This document shows positions 14,412 to 21,621 of a stretch of DNA of 23,407 bases, one piece after another. The stretch's first letter is position 1; the number at the start of each line of letters is the position of its first letter. Source of the stretch: JBKPRX01 sp046734795 (GTDB lineage Bacteria > Actinomycetota > Thermoleophilia > Gaiellales > Gaiellaceae); the NCBI GenBank assembly GCA_046734795.1, contig JBKPRX010000014.1:1-23407 (forward strand), given 5' to 3'. A model generated the notes under the pieces. The model was not told where the DNA came from. It saw nothing but the letters and a program-made list of their open reading frames with translations, and did not search any database. Position numbers and translations under genes: made by a program.

Positions 14412-15761
14412 CGAAATCGACTCGACGTGCGGCGTGTGCGGGAACATGTCGACGGGCGTCGTCCGCTCGAGTGCGTAGCCGTACTCGTCCCGCAGCACCT
14501 TGGCGTCGGAAGCAAGCGTCGTCGGATTGCACGAGACATAGACGAGCCGGCGCGCGCCGAGTCGACCGACTTGCTTCAGCGCCTTGCCTGCGAGGCCCGC
14601 GCGCGGCGGGTCGACGACGACGACGTCCGGCTCACCCGCGCGTTCGCGTAGCTCCTCGAGCGTCTGGCCCACGTTGCCGGCGAAGAACGCAGCGTTCGTG
14701 ATCCCGTTCAGCTGCGCGTTCTCGAGCGCGCACGCGACGGACTCCTCCGAGACTTCGAGACCCCACACGGTCAATGCGCGCGCCGCGAGCGTGAGCCCGA
14801 TCGTGCCGATGCCGCAGTAGAGGTCGTAGACGGTCTCCTCGCCGGTGAGCGCGGCGGCCTCGGCGGCGAGCGCATACAGCCGCTCCGCCATCCAGGTGTT
14901 CGTCTGCAGGAATGCGTTCGGCCGCACGCGGAAGCGCAGGCCGCAGAGCTCTTCTTCGATCGCCTCCTCGCCCCAGAGGAGCTGCGTCGGCAGGTTCGTC
15001 ACCTCGGCGGGCGTGTCGTTGATCGCCCAGTGCACCGATCGCATCTCGGGAAAACGGCGCACGACTTCCACGAAGTAGCCTCGCTCGAACTTCTCGCCCG
15101 GAGCCGTCACGAGCTGGACGAGCACCTGGCCGGTATTCCGCCCTTCGCGTACGACGAGGTGACGTAGGTACCCGGTGCCGTCGGCTTGGTCATAGGCCTC
15201 GAGTCCTTCCTCGCGCGCCCAGTCGCGGACGGCGTCACGGATCCCGTTACCGAGACCCGTCGTCAGCCAGCAACGTTCGATCTCGAGCACTTCGTCCCAG
15301 CGGCCGGCCCGGTGGAAGCCGAGCGCAGGCCCGGACTCCGTGCGCGTGAACGAGTACTCGACCTTGTTGCGGTAGTGGAAGATCTCCGGCTCGCACGGAA
15401 CGATCGGCTCGAGCGGCGGTTCCGCGATGCCGCCGAGGCGGCGGAGCGCCTCCTCCACCTGCGCGTGCTTCTGCGCGAGCTGTGCGTCGTACGCCAGATC
15501 CTGGAAGCGGCAGCCGCCGCACGCGGGGTAGTGCACGCACGGCGCATCGACCCGCTGCGGCCCCGGTGCGAGCACCTCCGTCGCGAGTGCCTCCGCGTGA
15601 TTGCGCTTCACCTTCGTGACCCGCGCGCGAACTGTGTCGCCCGGCAGCCCGCGCCGCACGAAGACGACGAAGCCGTCGGCGCGCGCCACGCCGTTGCCGC
15701 CGTACGCGAGCGACTCGACCTGAAGCTCGAGCTCCTGTCCTTTCGCTACCGGCGCGGCCAT
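14391..15761 (-). CDS. 23S rRNA (uracil-5-)-methyltransferase, RlmD/TrmA family
   Basis: SAM-dependent RNA m5U methyltransferase, 456 residues. Residues about 6-65 form a TRAM domain (LELQVESLAYGGNGVARADG). A four-cysteine [4Fe-4S] site follows: Cys75, Cys81, Cys84 (APCVHYPACGGCRFQ) and Cys164, with the same spacing as RumA/RlmD. The catalytic half has the SAM motif VYDLYCGIGTIGLTLA (311-326), the DPPRAGL loop (384-390), the nucleophile Cys411 in YVSCNPTTLA and the final base region HTPHVESISLL. The target could be U1939, U747 or another 23S site; sequence alone does not decide. The ATG has a TAGGCT box 6 bases upstream and no SD. It overlaps the membrane protein gene tail to tail. Confidence 0.95.
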   Translation of the reverse strand: MAAPVAKGQELELQVESLAYGGNGVARADGFVVFVRRGLPGDTVRARVTKVKRNHAEALATEVLAPGPQRVDAPCVHYPACGGCRFQDLAYDAQLAQKHAQVEEALRRLGGIAEPPLEPIVPCEPEIFHYRNKVEYSFTRTESGPALGFHRAGRWDEVLEIERCWLTTGLGNGIRDAVRDWAREEGLEAYDQADGTGYLRHLVVREGRNTGQVLVQLVTAPGEKFERGYFVEVVRRFPEMRSVHWAINDTPAEVTNLPTQLLWGEEAIEEELCGLRFRVRPNAFLQTNTWMAERLYALAAEAAALTGEETVYDLYCGIGTIGLTLAARALTVWGLEVSEESVACALENAQLNGITNAAFFAGNVGQTLEELRERAGEPDVVVVDPPRAGLAGKALKQVGRLGARRLVYVSCNPTTLASDAKVLRDEYGYALERTTPVDMFPHTPHVESISLLSCVD

Positions 15762-15767
15762 CGCGCC

Positions 15768-15773
15768 AGCCTA
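15768..15773 (-). promoter_or_regulatory. -10 box (TAGGCT) of the RNA methyltransferase gene
   Basis: On the minus strand TAGGCT ends 6 bases before the ATG at 15761, inside the 72-base gap after the acyl-CoA dehydrogenase gene. No SD or -35 is evident, which fits a leaderless transcript. Confidence 0.45.
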
Positions 15774-15833
15774 GCTAGCAAGGTCGCACCCGAGCGTGCG
15801 GGCGCGAGCGCCGCTAGCCGGGGCGAGCGCGCG

Positions 15834-17444
15834 TCAGTCGAGCCAAGGTGTGTGCCGTGCGACGATCGCCGGCGCATCGACAGCCGCCGGGAGCGTCCCG
15901 TACTCACGGCCGCGCTCGTCGCCGAGGCGCGAAGCGCAGAACGCGTCCGCCACGTACGCGGGCGCGTGACGGACGAGTAACGATGCCTGCAATGCGAGCG
16001 CCGCATCTTCAACAAGCCGGCGCGCACGCGGCTCGAAGTCTTCGTCGGCGGCGATCTCGCGCGTCAGCGCTTCGACGTGCGCGTCGAGCTGCGCGTTCGC
16101 GCCGGTCGCCAGCTTGACCTCGGCGAGAACCGCGTCGAGCGTCTCCGGCGTGCGCGCGATCGCGCGCAGCACGTCGAGGGCGACGACGTTGCCCGAGCCC
16201 TCCCAGATCGAGTTGAGCGGCATCTCGCGGTAGATCCGACCGAGCGGCCCCTCCTCCACGTAGCCGTTGCCGCCGAGACACTCCATCGCCTCGAACGCAA
16301 CGCGCGGGCCGCGCTTGCAGATCCAGTACTTGCCGATTGCGGTCGCGATGCGGCGAAATGCTTCGTCGCGCTCGTCGTACGCGCGAGCGATGCGCATCGT
16401 CAGCGCCGTCGCCGCTTCGGACTCGAGGCAGAGATCCGCGAGGACGTTCTGCATCAGCGGCTGCTCGGCGAGCCTTCGGCCGAACGCGTGTCGATGCGCC
16501 GCGTGCCAGGTCGCGTTCGCGACCGCCCAGCGCATCTGTGCGCTCGTTCCGATGCAGCAGTCGAGCCTCGTGTGCGCGACCATCTCGATGATCGTCGGCA
16601 CGCCGCGGCCGGGCTCGCCGACCGGCTGCGCCCACGCCTCGTGGAACTCGATCTCCGACGACGCGTTCGAGCGGTTGCCGACCTTGTCCTTGAGCCGCTG
16701 GATCTCGACGCGGTTGCGCGTCCCGTCGGGAAGGAGGCGTGGCAGCGCGAAGCACGTCAAGCCTTCGTCCGTTTGCGCGAGCACGAGGAAGAGATCGCAG
16801 AACGGCGCGGAGCAGAACCATTTGTGTCCGACGAGCGCGTACTCGCCGTCGCCGATGGGCGTCGCAGTCGTCGTGTTCGTGCGCACGTCGGAGCCGCCCT
16901 GCTTCTCCGTCATCGCCATTCCGCACCAGGCGCCGTCGAGTTCCGGCGTGGTCAGGCGCGGCTCCCACGCGGCCGCAAGCTCCGGCTCCGCGCGCAACGC
17001 GGGGACGGCGGCAAACGTCATCGTCACGGGACAGCCGAATCCCGCCTCGATCTCGGTTGCGGTGAGGTAGAGCGCAGCCCGCGCGACGTGCGCGCCCGGC
17101 CGCGGATCGCGCCACGGCAGCGAATGGAGCTCGTGCGTGCGGCCGAGGTGCATCAGCTTCCACCACGACGGATGGAACTCGATCTCGTCCACGCGGTTGC
17201 CAAAGCGATCGTGCGTGCGCAGCCGCGGCGGGTTCTCGTTCGCGTCGTAGCCCCAGCGAATCGGCTCGGCTCCCCACGCGCGGCCGGCCTCGCTCGCGCG
17301 TTCGCGCGCCCACGCAGCGCCTTCGCGTTCGAGCGCTTCGACGAGCGGCACGTTCGTCTCGAAGAGATCGAGCCCCTCGAGGGGCGGCGGTTGATTCGTG
17401 ACCTCGTGAGTCGCGAACCGCGAGGACGAGATGAGGTCGCTCAC
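15834..17444 (-). CDS. AidB-like acyl-CoA dehydrogenase
   Basis: Flavoprotein of the acyl-CoA dehydrogenase superfamily, AidB branch, 536 residues, close to the usual 540. The N-terminal THEVTNQPPPLEGLDLFETN followed by ALEREGAAWA is the AidB signature. WCGMAMTEKQGGSDVRTN and HKWFCSAPFCDLFLVLAQT form the FAD-binding beta domain. AMECLGGNGYVEEGPLGR and SIWEGSGNVVALDVLR form the C-terminal helical domain; the Glu of WEG is where many family members have their catalytic base. E. coli AidB is induced by alkylating agents and binds DNA; its physiological reaction is unclear, so isovaleryl-CoA dehydrogenase-like activity is only possible. The start is GTG, 24 bases after the alpha/beta-hydrolase stop, suggesting one operon. 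No alkylation-repair gene is nearby. Confidence 0.92.
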   Translation of the reverse strand: MSDLISSSRFATHEVTNQPPPLEGLDLFETNVPLVEALEREGAAWARERASEAGRAWGAEPIRWGYDANENPPRLRTHDRFGNRVDEIEFHPSWWKLMHLGRTHELHSLPWRDPRPGAHVARAALYLTATEIEAGFGCPVTMTFAAVPALRAEPELAAAWEPRLTTPELDGAWCGMAMTEKQGGSDVRTNTTTATPIGDGEYALVGHKWFCSAPFCDLFLVLAQTDEGLTCFALPRLLPDGTRNRVEIQRLKDKVGNRSNASSEIEFHEAWAQPVGEPGRGVPTIIEMVAHTRLDCCIGTSAQMRWAVANATWHAAHRHAFGRRLAEQPLMQNVLADLCLESEAATALTMRIARAYDERDEAFRRIATAIGKYWICKRGPRVAFEAMECLGGNGYVEEGPLGRIYREMPLNSIWEGSGNVVALDVLRAIARTPETLDAVLAEVKLATGANAQLDAHVEALTREIAADEDFEPRARRLVEDAALALQASLLVRHAPAYVADAFCASRLGDERGREYGTLPAAVDAPAIVARHTPWLD

Positions 17445-17468
17445 GATCTCATCGAAGCACGCGGAGGC

Positions 17469-18161
17469 TCAGGCGTCGAGCCACTCGACGAGAGAGCCCG
17501 TCGTCTCGGCCGCCCGTTCCTCTGTCACGAGATGGCCGCACGCGGCGAGCCGCACGAGCCGGGCGCTGGCAATCGCGCCTGCGAGCTCCTCGCCGTTCTC
17601 GAGCGGAATCACGGCATCGTCCTCGCCGTGGAGGACGAGCGTCGGGCACTCGATTGTGTCGAGGAGCGGACGCGAGTCCGCGCGAGCGATGATCGCGCGC
17701 TGCTGGCGCACGAACACGTCGGCCCCGACGTCGTCCGCCATCTGGCGCATGAGCCGGTCGAGCGCTTCGTCGCCGCGCCGGCTTTCGTGCACGAGCAGCG
17801 GGAAGAGCAGCTCCGGCACCTCGTCGAAGCGACCGCTTTCGGCGAGCGCGACGAGCCGCTCGCGGCGCTCCGTCTGCTCGGGGGTGTCCGGCCGCGCCGA
17901 GGTGCTGAGGAGCGCGAGCCTCTCGACGCGCTCCGGCGCCTGCCGCACGACCTCGAGCGAGACGTAACCGCCCATCGAGTGACCGGCGAGCGCGAAGCGC
18001 GGCGGCGCGTCCGCGAGGATCCGCGCTGCCATCGACGCGATCGTGTCCTCCTGCGTCGGATTCGCAACCGTGACCGGGCCGAGCCGCCAGAGGGTCGGTA
18101 GCTGGTTGCGATAGATCCGGGCCGAGCTCAGCAGACCCGGCACGAGGATGATCGGAACCAT
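17469..18161 (-). CDS. Alpha/beta-hydrolase
   Basis: A 230-residue cytoplasmic alpha/beta-hydrolase fold protein. The N-terminal strand and oxyanion loop read PIILVPGLLSS. The nucleophile elbow is AGHSMGGYVS (Ser62). The acid lies in VLHGEDDAVIP (Asp181 or 182), and the histidine is His210 in AACGHLVTEE. A helical cap lies between about 92 and 165. Substrate is not evident; esterase, lactonase and ketoadipate-enol-lactonase-like enzymes share this pattern. It starts 9 bases after the end of the phosphoesterase gene on the same strand. A TAGAAA -10-like box (18168-18173) overlaps that gene's stop codon. It precedes the AidB-like gene by 24 bases. Confidence 0.9.
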   Translation of the reverse strand: MVPIILVPGLLSSARIYRNQLPTLWRLGPVTVANPTQEDTIASMAARILADAPPRFALAGHSMGGYVSLEVVRQAPERVERLALLSTSARPDTPEQTERRERLVALAESGRFDEVPELLFPLLVHESRRGDEALDRLMRQMADDVGADVFVRQQRAIIARADSRPLLDTIECPTLVLHGEDDAVIPLENGEELAGAIASARLVRLAACGHLVTEERAAETTGSLVEWLDA

Positions 18162-18170
18162 CCGCTCTTT

Positions 18171-19571
18171 CTAGCGACGCCGCTTCTCAGGAGTTGGGTA
18201 AGGCGGCAGGACGAGCGGCTGGCGGGGCTTTTGCGCGAAGTCGAAGTCGTCTGCGAGGTCGCCGAGGATCGAGGCGTCCTCGCGCACGGTGGGCCGCGGA
18301 TCAGGGCGCCCGTCGGTCAGCGGGTTGAGTCGCGCTCTTCCGAGGAATCGATCCTCGATGAACTTCACGTACGCGTCGAAGCTCAGGATCTGGTGGTCGA
18401 TGAATCCCTTGCGTGCGTACGGCGAGATGACGAGAGCCGGGACGCGCAGCCCGTAGCCGTTCTGGTCGACGTTCGGCGGCACGACGTGGTCGTAGAACCC
18501 GCCCCAGTCGTCCCATGTCAAGAAGATCGCGGTCGAGCTCCAGTTCGGACTACGCATGATCGCGTTTACAAGACCGGTGACGTACGCCTGCCCCGCGCTC
18601 ACGAGCGCGGGCGGGTGCTCGCTCACCTTGTCCGTCGGGATGATCCACGAGACAGCGGGGAGCATTCCGCGTTTCGCAGCGACGAAGAAGTTCTTCAGCG
18701 ACGTGATGTTCTTCAGCTGGCCGTTCTCCCGCACCGTGTCGAAGTACGGCAGCGGATTCCAGATCCCGGGTGTCTTCGCGTTCTGTGGCACGGAAGGGCA
18801 GACCATCGCTCCGTCGTCTTCACAGTCGGGCTCGGTGCCGTTGAACACGTAGTAGCGCCACGACACCTTGTGCTTGTGCAGGAGATACGTGAGGTCTGTC
18901 CACGCGTAGTGGGGTGCGACGCCCGTCGTGTTCGACACCCAGTCCGGCGGCGCACCCGGCGCTTGCAGCGCGTTGACGCAGCTCAGTGGATCGCCGGCGC
19001 GTGTGCAGCGGGCAGACCATTCGCTGACGAGAAAAAGGTGCGCGGGCAGGCTCCACGACGCGTTCGACTCGAACATGTGGTCCTGCAGGACGAAGTTCTG
19101 TGCGTACTTCCAGTAGTTCGCGATCTCGCGCTGGTCGTGATAGCCCATCACGTCGGGCTTGCGTGTCGTTTGAGTGCATGTGGGATCATTGAGGTCCCGG
19201 CACGCGCCGCGCTGCGCGCGCACGGCCTGGTCGATGAAGCCGTCCATCTTGCCGCCGTTGATGTCGACCGCTGCGGCAAGCGCGCTGTGCGGACCGCCGG
19301 CATTGCGATCGTGCGGGTCGTGGTACGGCCGCTCGCAGCCGCCTGTCGCCGGATTCGGAACGCACACGTTCGGCGGGATGCCGTCGGCGCCGGGGTACGT
19401 GCCGAAGTACTCGTCGAAGGAGCGGTTCTCCTGGATGATCATCACGATGTGCTTGATCTTCTGGATCCCCGCGTCGCGACTCTTCGGAGCGGCGCTGAAC
19501 GCGGTCGTGGCGACGACACCGCCGACGAGACCGGCAACGAGGAGTGCGAGGACGAGTCGTCGTCGGATCAC
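18171..19571 (-). CDS. Secreted phosphoesterase, phospholipase C/AcpA family
   Basis: Exported phosphoesterase of 466 residues in the family of bacterial phospholipase C and AcpA acid phosphatase. Residues 1-27 are a signal peptide with three arginines before the hydrophobic core (MIRRRLVLALLVAGL); a Tat route is possible, as for other phospholipases C. The metal and nucleophile region is IVMIIQENRSFDEYFGTYPG. NFVLQDHMFESN, FLTWDDWGGFYDHVVPP and VPALVISPYARKGFIDHQ follow in family order. A proline-rich tail ends the chain. Many cysteines (CVPNPATGGC, CRDLNDPTC, CTRAGDPLSC) suggest disulfides, in line with an extracellular location. The substrate could be phospholipid or other phosphate esters. 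The GTG start follows a TAGCGT box by 6 bases. Confidence 0.92.
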   Translation of the reverse strand: MIRRRLVLALLVAGLVGGVVATTAFSAAPKSRDAGIQKIKHIVMIIQENRSFDEYFGTYPGADGIPPNVCVPNPATGGCERPYHDPHDRNAGGPHSALAAAVDINGGKMDGFIDQAVRAQRGACRDLNDPTCTQTTRKPDVMGYHDQREIANYWKYAQNFVLQDHMFESNASWSLPAHLFLVSEWSARCTRAGDPLSCVNALQAPGAPPDWVSNTTGVAPHYAWTDLTYLLHKHKVSWRYYVFNGTEPDCEDDGAMVCPSVPQNAKTPGIWNPLPYFDTVRENGQLKNITSLKNFFVAAKRGMLPAVSWIIPTDKVSEHPPALVSAGQAYVTGLVNAIMRSPNWSSTAIFLTWDDWGGFYDHVVPPNVDQNGYGLRVPALVISPYARKGFIDHQILSFDAYVKFIEDRFLGRARLNPLTDGRPDPRPTVREDASILGDLADDFDFAQKPRQPLVLPPYPTPEKRRR

Positions 19572-19577
19572 GCGCAG

Positions 19578-19583
19578 ACGCTA
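19578..19583 (-). promoter_or_regulatory. -10 box (TAGCGT) of the phosphoesterase gene
   Basis: On the minus strand TAGCGT ends 6 bases before the GTG at 19571, within the 51-base gap after yjbQ. No SD is seen. The gap also holds an A/T-richer stretch around 19605-19620 with no clear function. Confidence 0.4.
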
Positions 19584-19622
19584 ACCCGGTTTTGTGTAGC
19601 CGGCATTAATTGAACGTTCCGT

Positions 19623-20024
19623 CTACGTGAGCGTCGTGACGTAGACCTTGCGCTCACGCGGCCCGTCGAACTCGCAGAAGAAGATCCCCTGCCAGCGTCC
19701 GAGCCCAAGCGCGCCGTCGCGTAGCGGCACGAGCACCTGAGGGCCGATCAACGAACCGCGAACGTGTGACGGCGCGTTCGGCCCGTCGGGATCCTCGACG
19801 TGCTTCCACTCCCAGTCGTCGTGCACGACCTGCTCGAGTGCGTTCTCAAGGTCGCGGGCAACGAGCGGATCTGCGCCTTCGTTGATCGTCACCCCTGCCG
19901 TCGTGTGCGGCACGTAGACGAGGACGGCGCTCGCGCCGTTCGCGTTGGAGGCGGCATCCCGCACCTGCTCGGTGATGTCCAGGAGCTGCGTGCGCTGATC
20001 GGTCTTGAGCGTGATCTCTTCCAT
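19623..20024 (-). CDS. yjbQ: YjbQ family protein (UPF0047)
   Basis: Small conserved cytoplasmic protein of 133 residues, the normal family length. It carries the signature VYVPHTTAGVTINEGADP (with the conserved histidine), the segment WEWKHVEDPDGPNAPSHVRG, and GALGLGRWQGIFFCEFDGPR near the C-terminus. Members form compact trimers; some have weak thiamin-phosphate-synthase activity, but the real role is uncertain. I start it at ATG 20024 (MEEITLK), where homology begins. A longer reading to 20114 would run across the start of the divergent metallopeptidase gene. A TACGAT box lies 12 bases upstream on the minus strand and overlaps the -10 of the divergent gene. Confidence 0.92.
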   Translation of the reverse strand: MEEITLKTDQRTQLLDITEQVRDAASNANGASAVLVYVPHTTAGVTINEGADPLVARDLENALEQVVHDDWEWKHVEDPDGPNAPSHVRGSLIGPQVLVPLRDGALGLGRWQGIFFCEFDGPRERKVYVTTLT

Positions 20025-20035
20025 GACCGGCTCGG

Positions 20036-20042
20036 TATCGTA
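20036..20042. promoter_or_regulatory. Overlapping divergent -10 boxes (yjbQ / metallopeptidase)
   Basis: The near-symmetric GTATCGTAC contains TATCGT on the plus strand (20036-20041, 8 bases before GTG 20050). It contains TACGAT on the minus strand (20037-20042, 12 bases before ATG 20024). Only 25 bases separate the two start codons, so the promoters must overlap. Confidence 0.5.
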
Positions 20043-20049
20043 CGCCACC

Positions 20050-21549
20050 GTGGCGAGCGCTCCGCCGACTGAACGCGAGCTCGACGCGTATCGAGACCAG
20101 GCCGACAGGTTCATCGCCGAGTTGGACGAGGAGACGTACCTTCACTTCGCCGGCCTGAAGGACTCGTACGACGTGGTCTCGATCTATGAGCGCCACGCAA
20201 ATCTCACGGGCCTCGAGCAAACGCAGACGATTGGTCTCGCCGTCAACGGCGGCAGCCGCGTTCGCGAGCTCTGGCGGTTCGCCTGCGAGCTGTACTTCGG
20301 AAATCTCACGCGGGAAGCGACCGAGCGCGCGGCCGGTCTCGAAGCGACGCTGAAGGCGACGATCGACGGAGAAGAGATCCCGTTCCGAATGCTCCGGCCG
20401 GCGACGGCGAACACCGACGACCGCGACAAGCGGCGTCGGCTCGAGGAGGCGCGGAACGCGCTTACCGACGAGCACTTGAACCCACTGAACCTCGACACGT
20501 GGCGCGTCTGTCACGCAGAAGCGCAAACGGTGGGAGCAGCGAGCTATACCGAGCTTTACGGCAAGTTCGGTTATCGCCTCGACGAGCTCGCCGAGCAGGC
20601 GCGCGCTTTTCTCGCCGACACGGAGAAGCTGTACGAGCGAGAAGGCGACAAGCTCTTCCGCTCACGCGTCGGTCTCGGCCTCGGCGAAGCGCAGCGCTGG
20701 GACGTGCCGCGGCTCTTCCGCGGCGTCGTCTGGGATGACTTCTTCACCGCGGATCGCATGGTGCCGGCGCTCGAGGCGACGCTCGAGGATCTCGGCATCG
20801 ACCTCGAGGGGCAGACGAATGTCGAGCTCGACCTCGAGGACCGGCCGAACAAGAGCCCGCGCGCATTCTGCGTGCCGATCGAGGTTCCCGGGCGGGTCGT
20901 CTTGGTCATCAAGCCGCAAGGCGGTCCGGACGACTGGCGTGCGCTCTTCCACGAGGCCGGACACACCGAGCACTTCGCCCACACCGCTTCCACCCTGTCG
21001 GTCGAAGAGCGACGACTCGGCGACAACGCAGTCACCGAAGGCTGGGCGATCCTGATGGAGCACCTGACATCGGATCCGGTGTGGCTGTCGCGGCGGCTCG
21101 ATTTCGGGCGGCCTGCGGAGTTCGCCGCCGAGAGTGCCGTCCAGCTCCTCTGGCTCTTGCGTCGATACAGCGCGAAGCTGTTGTACGAGATCGAGTTTCA
21201 TCAGATCCCCGATCCCGCACCCATGCGACAGCGCTACGCGGAGCTGCTGACGGGCGCGATGAAGGTGCAGTACACCGACACGGATTACGTCACCGACCTC
21301 GACTCGGGCTTCTACGTGTCGGAGTACTTACGCGCGTGGGCCTTCGAGGCGCAGCTCCGGAACTACCTTCGGCGCACGTTCGGGAACGCGTGGTTCACGC
21401 GCCGCGAGGCAGGCTCACTCCTTCGCGAGCTGTGGGCGGAGGGCCAGAAGCACACCGCCGACGAGCTGCTGAAGGAAGTCGCGGGCGAAAAGATCGAGCT
21501 CGCCGCCGTCGCCGAACGCATCCGCGAAGCGCTCGGCTCCGCGGGCTAA
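20050..21549 (+). CDS. M3-like zinc metallopeptidase (carboxypeptidase/oligopeptidase)
   Basis: Mostly helical cytoplasmic gluzincin peptidase of 499 residues, resembling the M3 (oligoendopeptidase F/thimet) clan. The zinc site is LFHEAGHTEHFAH (His301-Glu302-x2-His305), with the third ligand Glu330 in AVTEGWAILMEHL, the spacing expected for M3. FGNAWFTRREAG and DSGFYVSEYLRAWAFEAQL lie in the C-terminal substrate-binding region. No signal peptide is present. The GTG start at 20050 is preferred over an in-frame TTG at 20005, which overlaps the divergent yjbQ gene and lacks promoter room; a TATCGT box sits 8 bases before it. The exact subfamily is uncertain; oligopeptide degradation is the likely role. 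Confidence 0.88.
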   Translation: MASAPPTERELDAYRDQADRFIAELDEETYLHFAGLKDSYDVVSIYERHANLTGLEQTQTIGLAVNGGSRVRELWRFACELYFGNLTREATERAAGLEATLKATIDGEEIPFRMLRPATANTDDRDKRRRLEEARNALTDEHLNPLNLDTWRVCHAEAQTVGAASYTELYGKFGYRLDELAEQARAFLADTEKLYEREGDKLFRSRVGLGLGEAQRWDVPRLFRGVVWDDFFTADRMVPALEATLEDLGIDLEGQTNVELDLEDRPNKSPRAFCVPIEVPGRVVLVIKPQGGPDDWRALFHEAGHTEHFAHTASTLSVEERRLGDNAVTEGWAILMEHLTSDPVWLSRRLDFGRPAEFAAESAVQLLWLLRRYSAKLLYEIEFHQIPDPAPMRQRYAELLTGAMKVQYTDTDYVTDLDSGFYVSEYLRAWAFEAQLRNYLRRTFGNAWFTRREAGSLLRELWAEGQKHTADELLKEVAGEKIELAAVAERIREALGSAG

Positions 21550-21564
21550 ACCCCTCAGGCGGGG
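21550..21564 (+). repeat. 15-base GC-rich direct repeat, copy 1
   Basis: ACCCCTCAGGCGGGG follows directly on the metallopeptidase stop codon. It matches copy 2 at 21661-21675 in 14 of 15 bases. Each copy can fold as a 4-bp CCCC/GGGG hairpin. Confidence 0.5.
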
Positions 21565-21621
21565 GACGCCCGGATCCCCAGTCCTCCGTACGTTGCGCAC
21601 GGCGTCTTTGCGGTTTTCCTT

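Noticed and set aside
15762..15833. A terminator hairpin after the AidB-like gene
   Set aside because: The region is full of GC repeats (GCGCGAGCGCC, GGGGCGAGCGCGC), but the arms are not properly complementary over more than about 5 bases and no T-tract follows.
16077..18101. A 674-codon open frame on the plus strand opposite the AidB-like and hydrolase genes
   Set aside because: It spans two convincing minus-strand genes, is rich in Arg and Leu and shows no domain. It is a codon-bias shadow.
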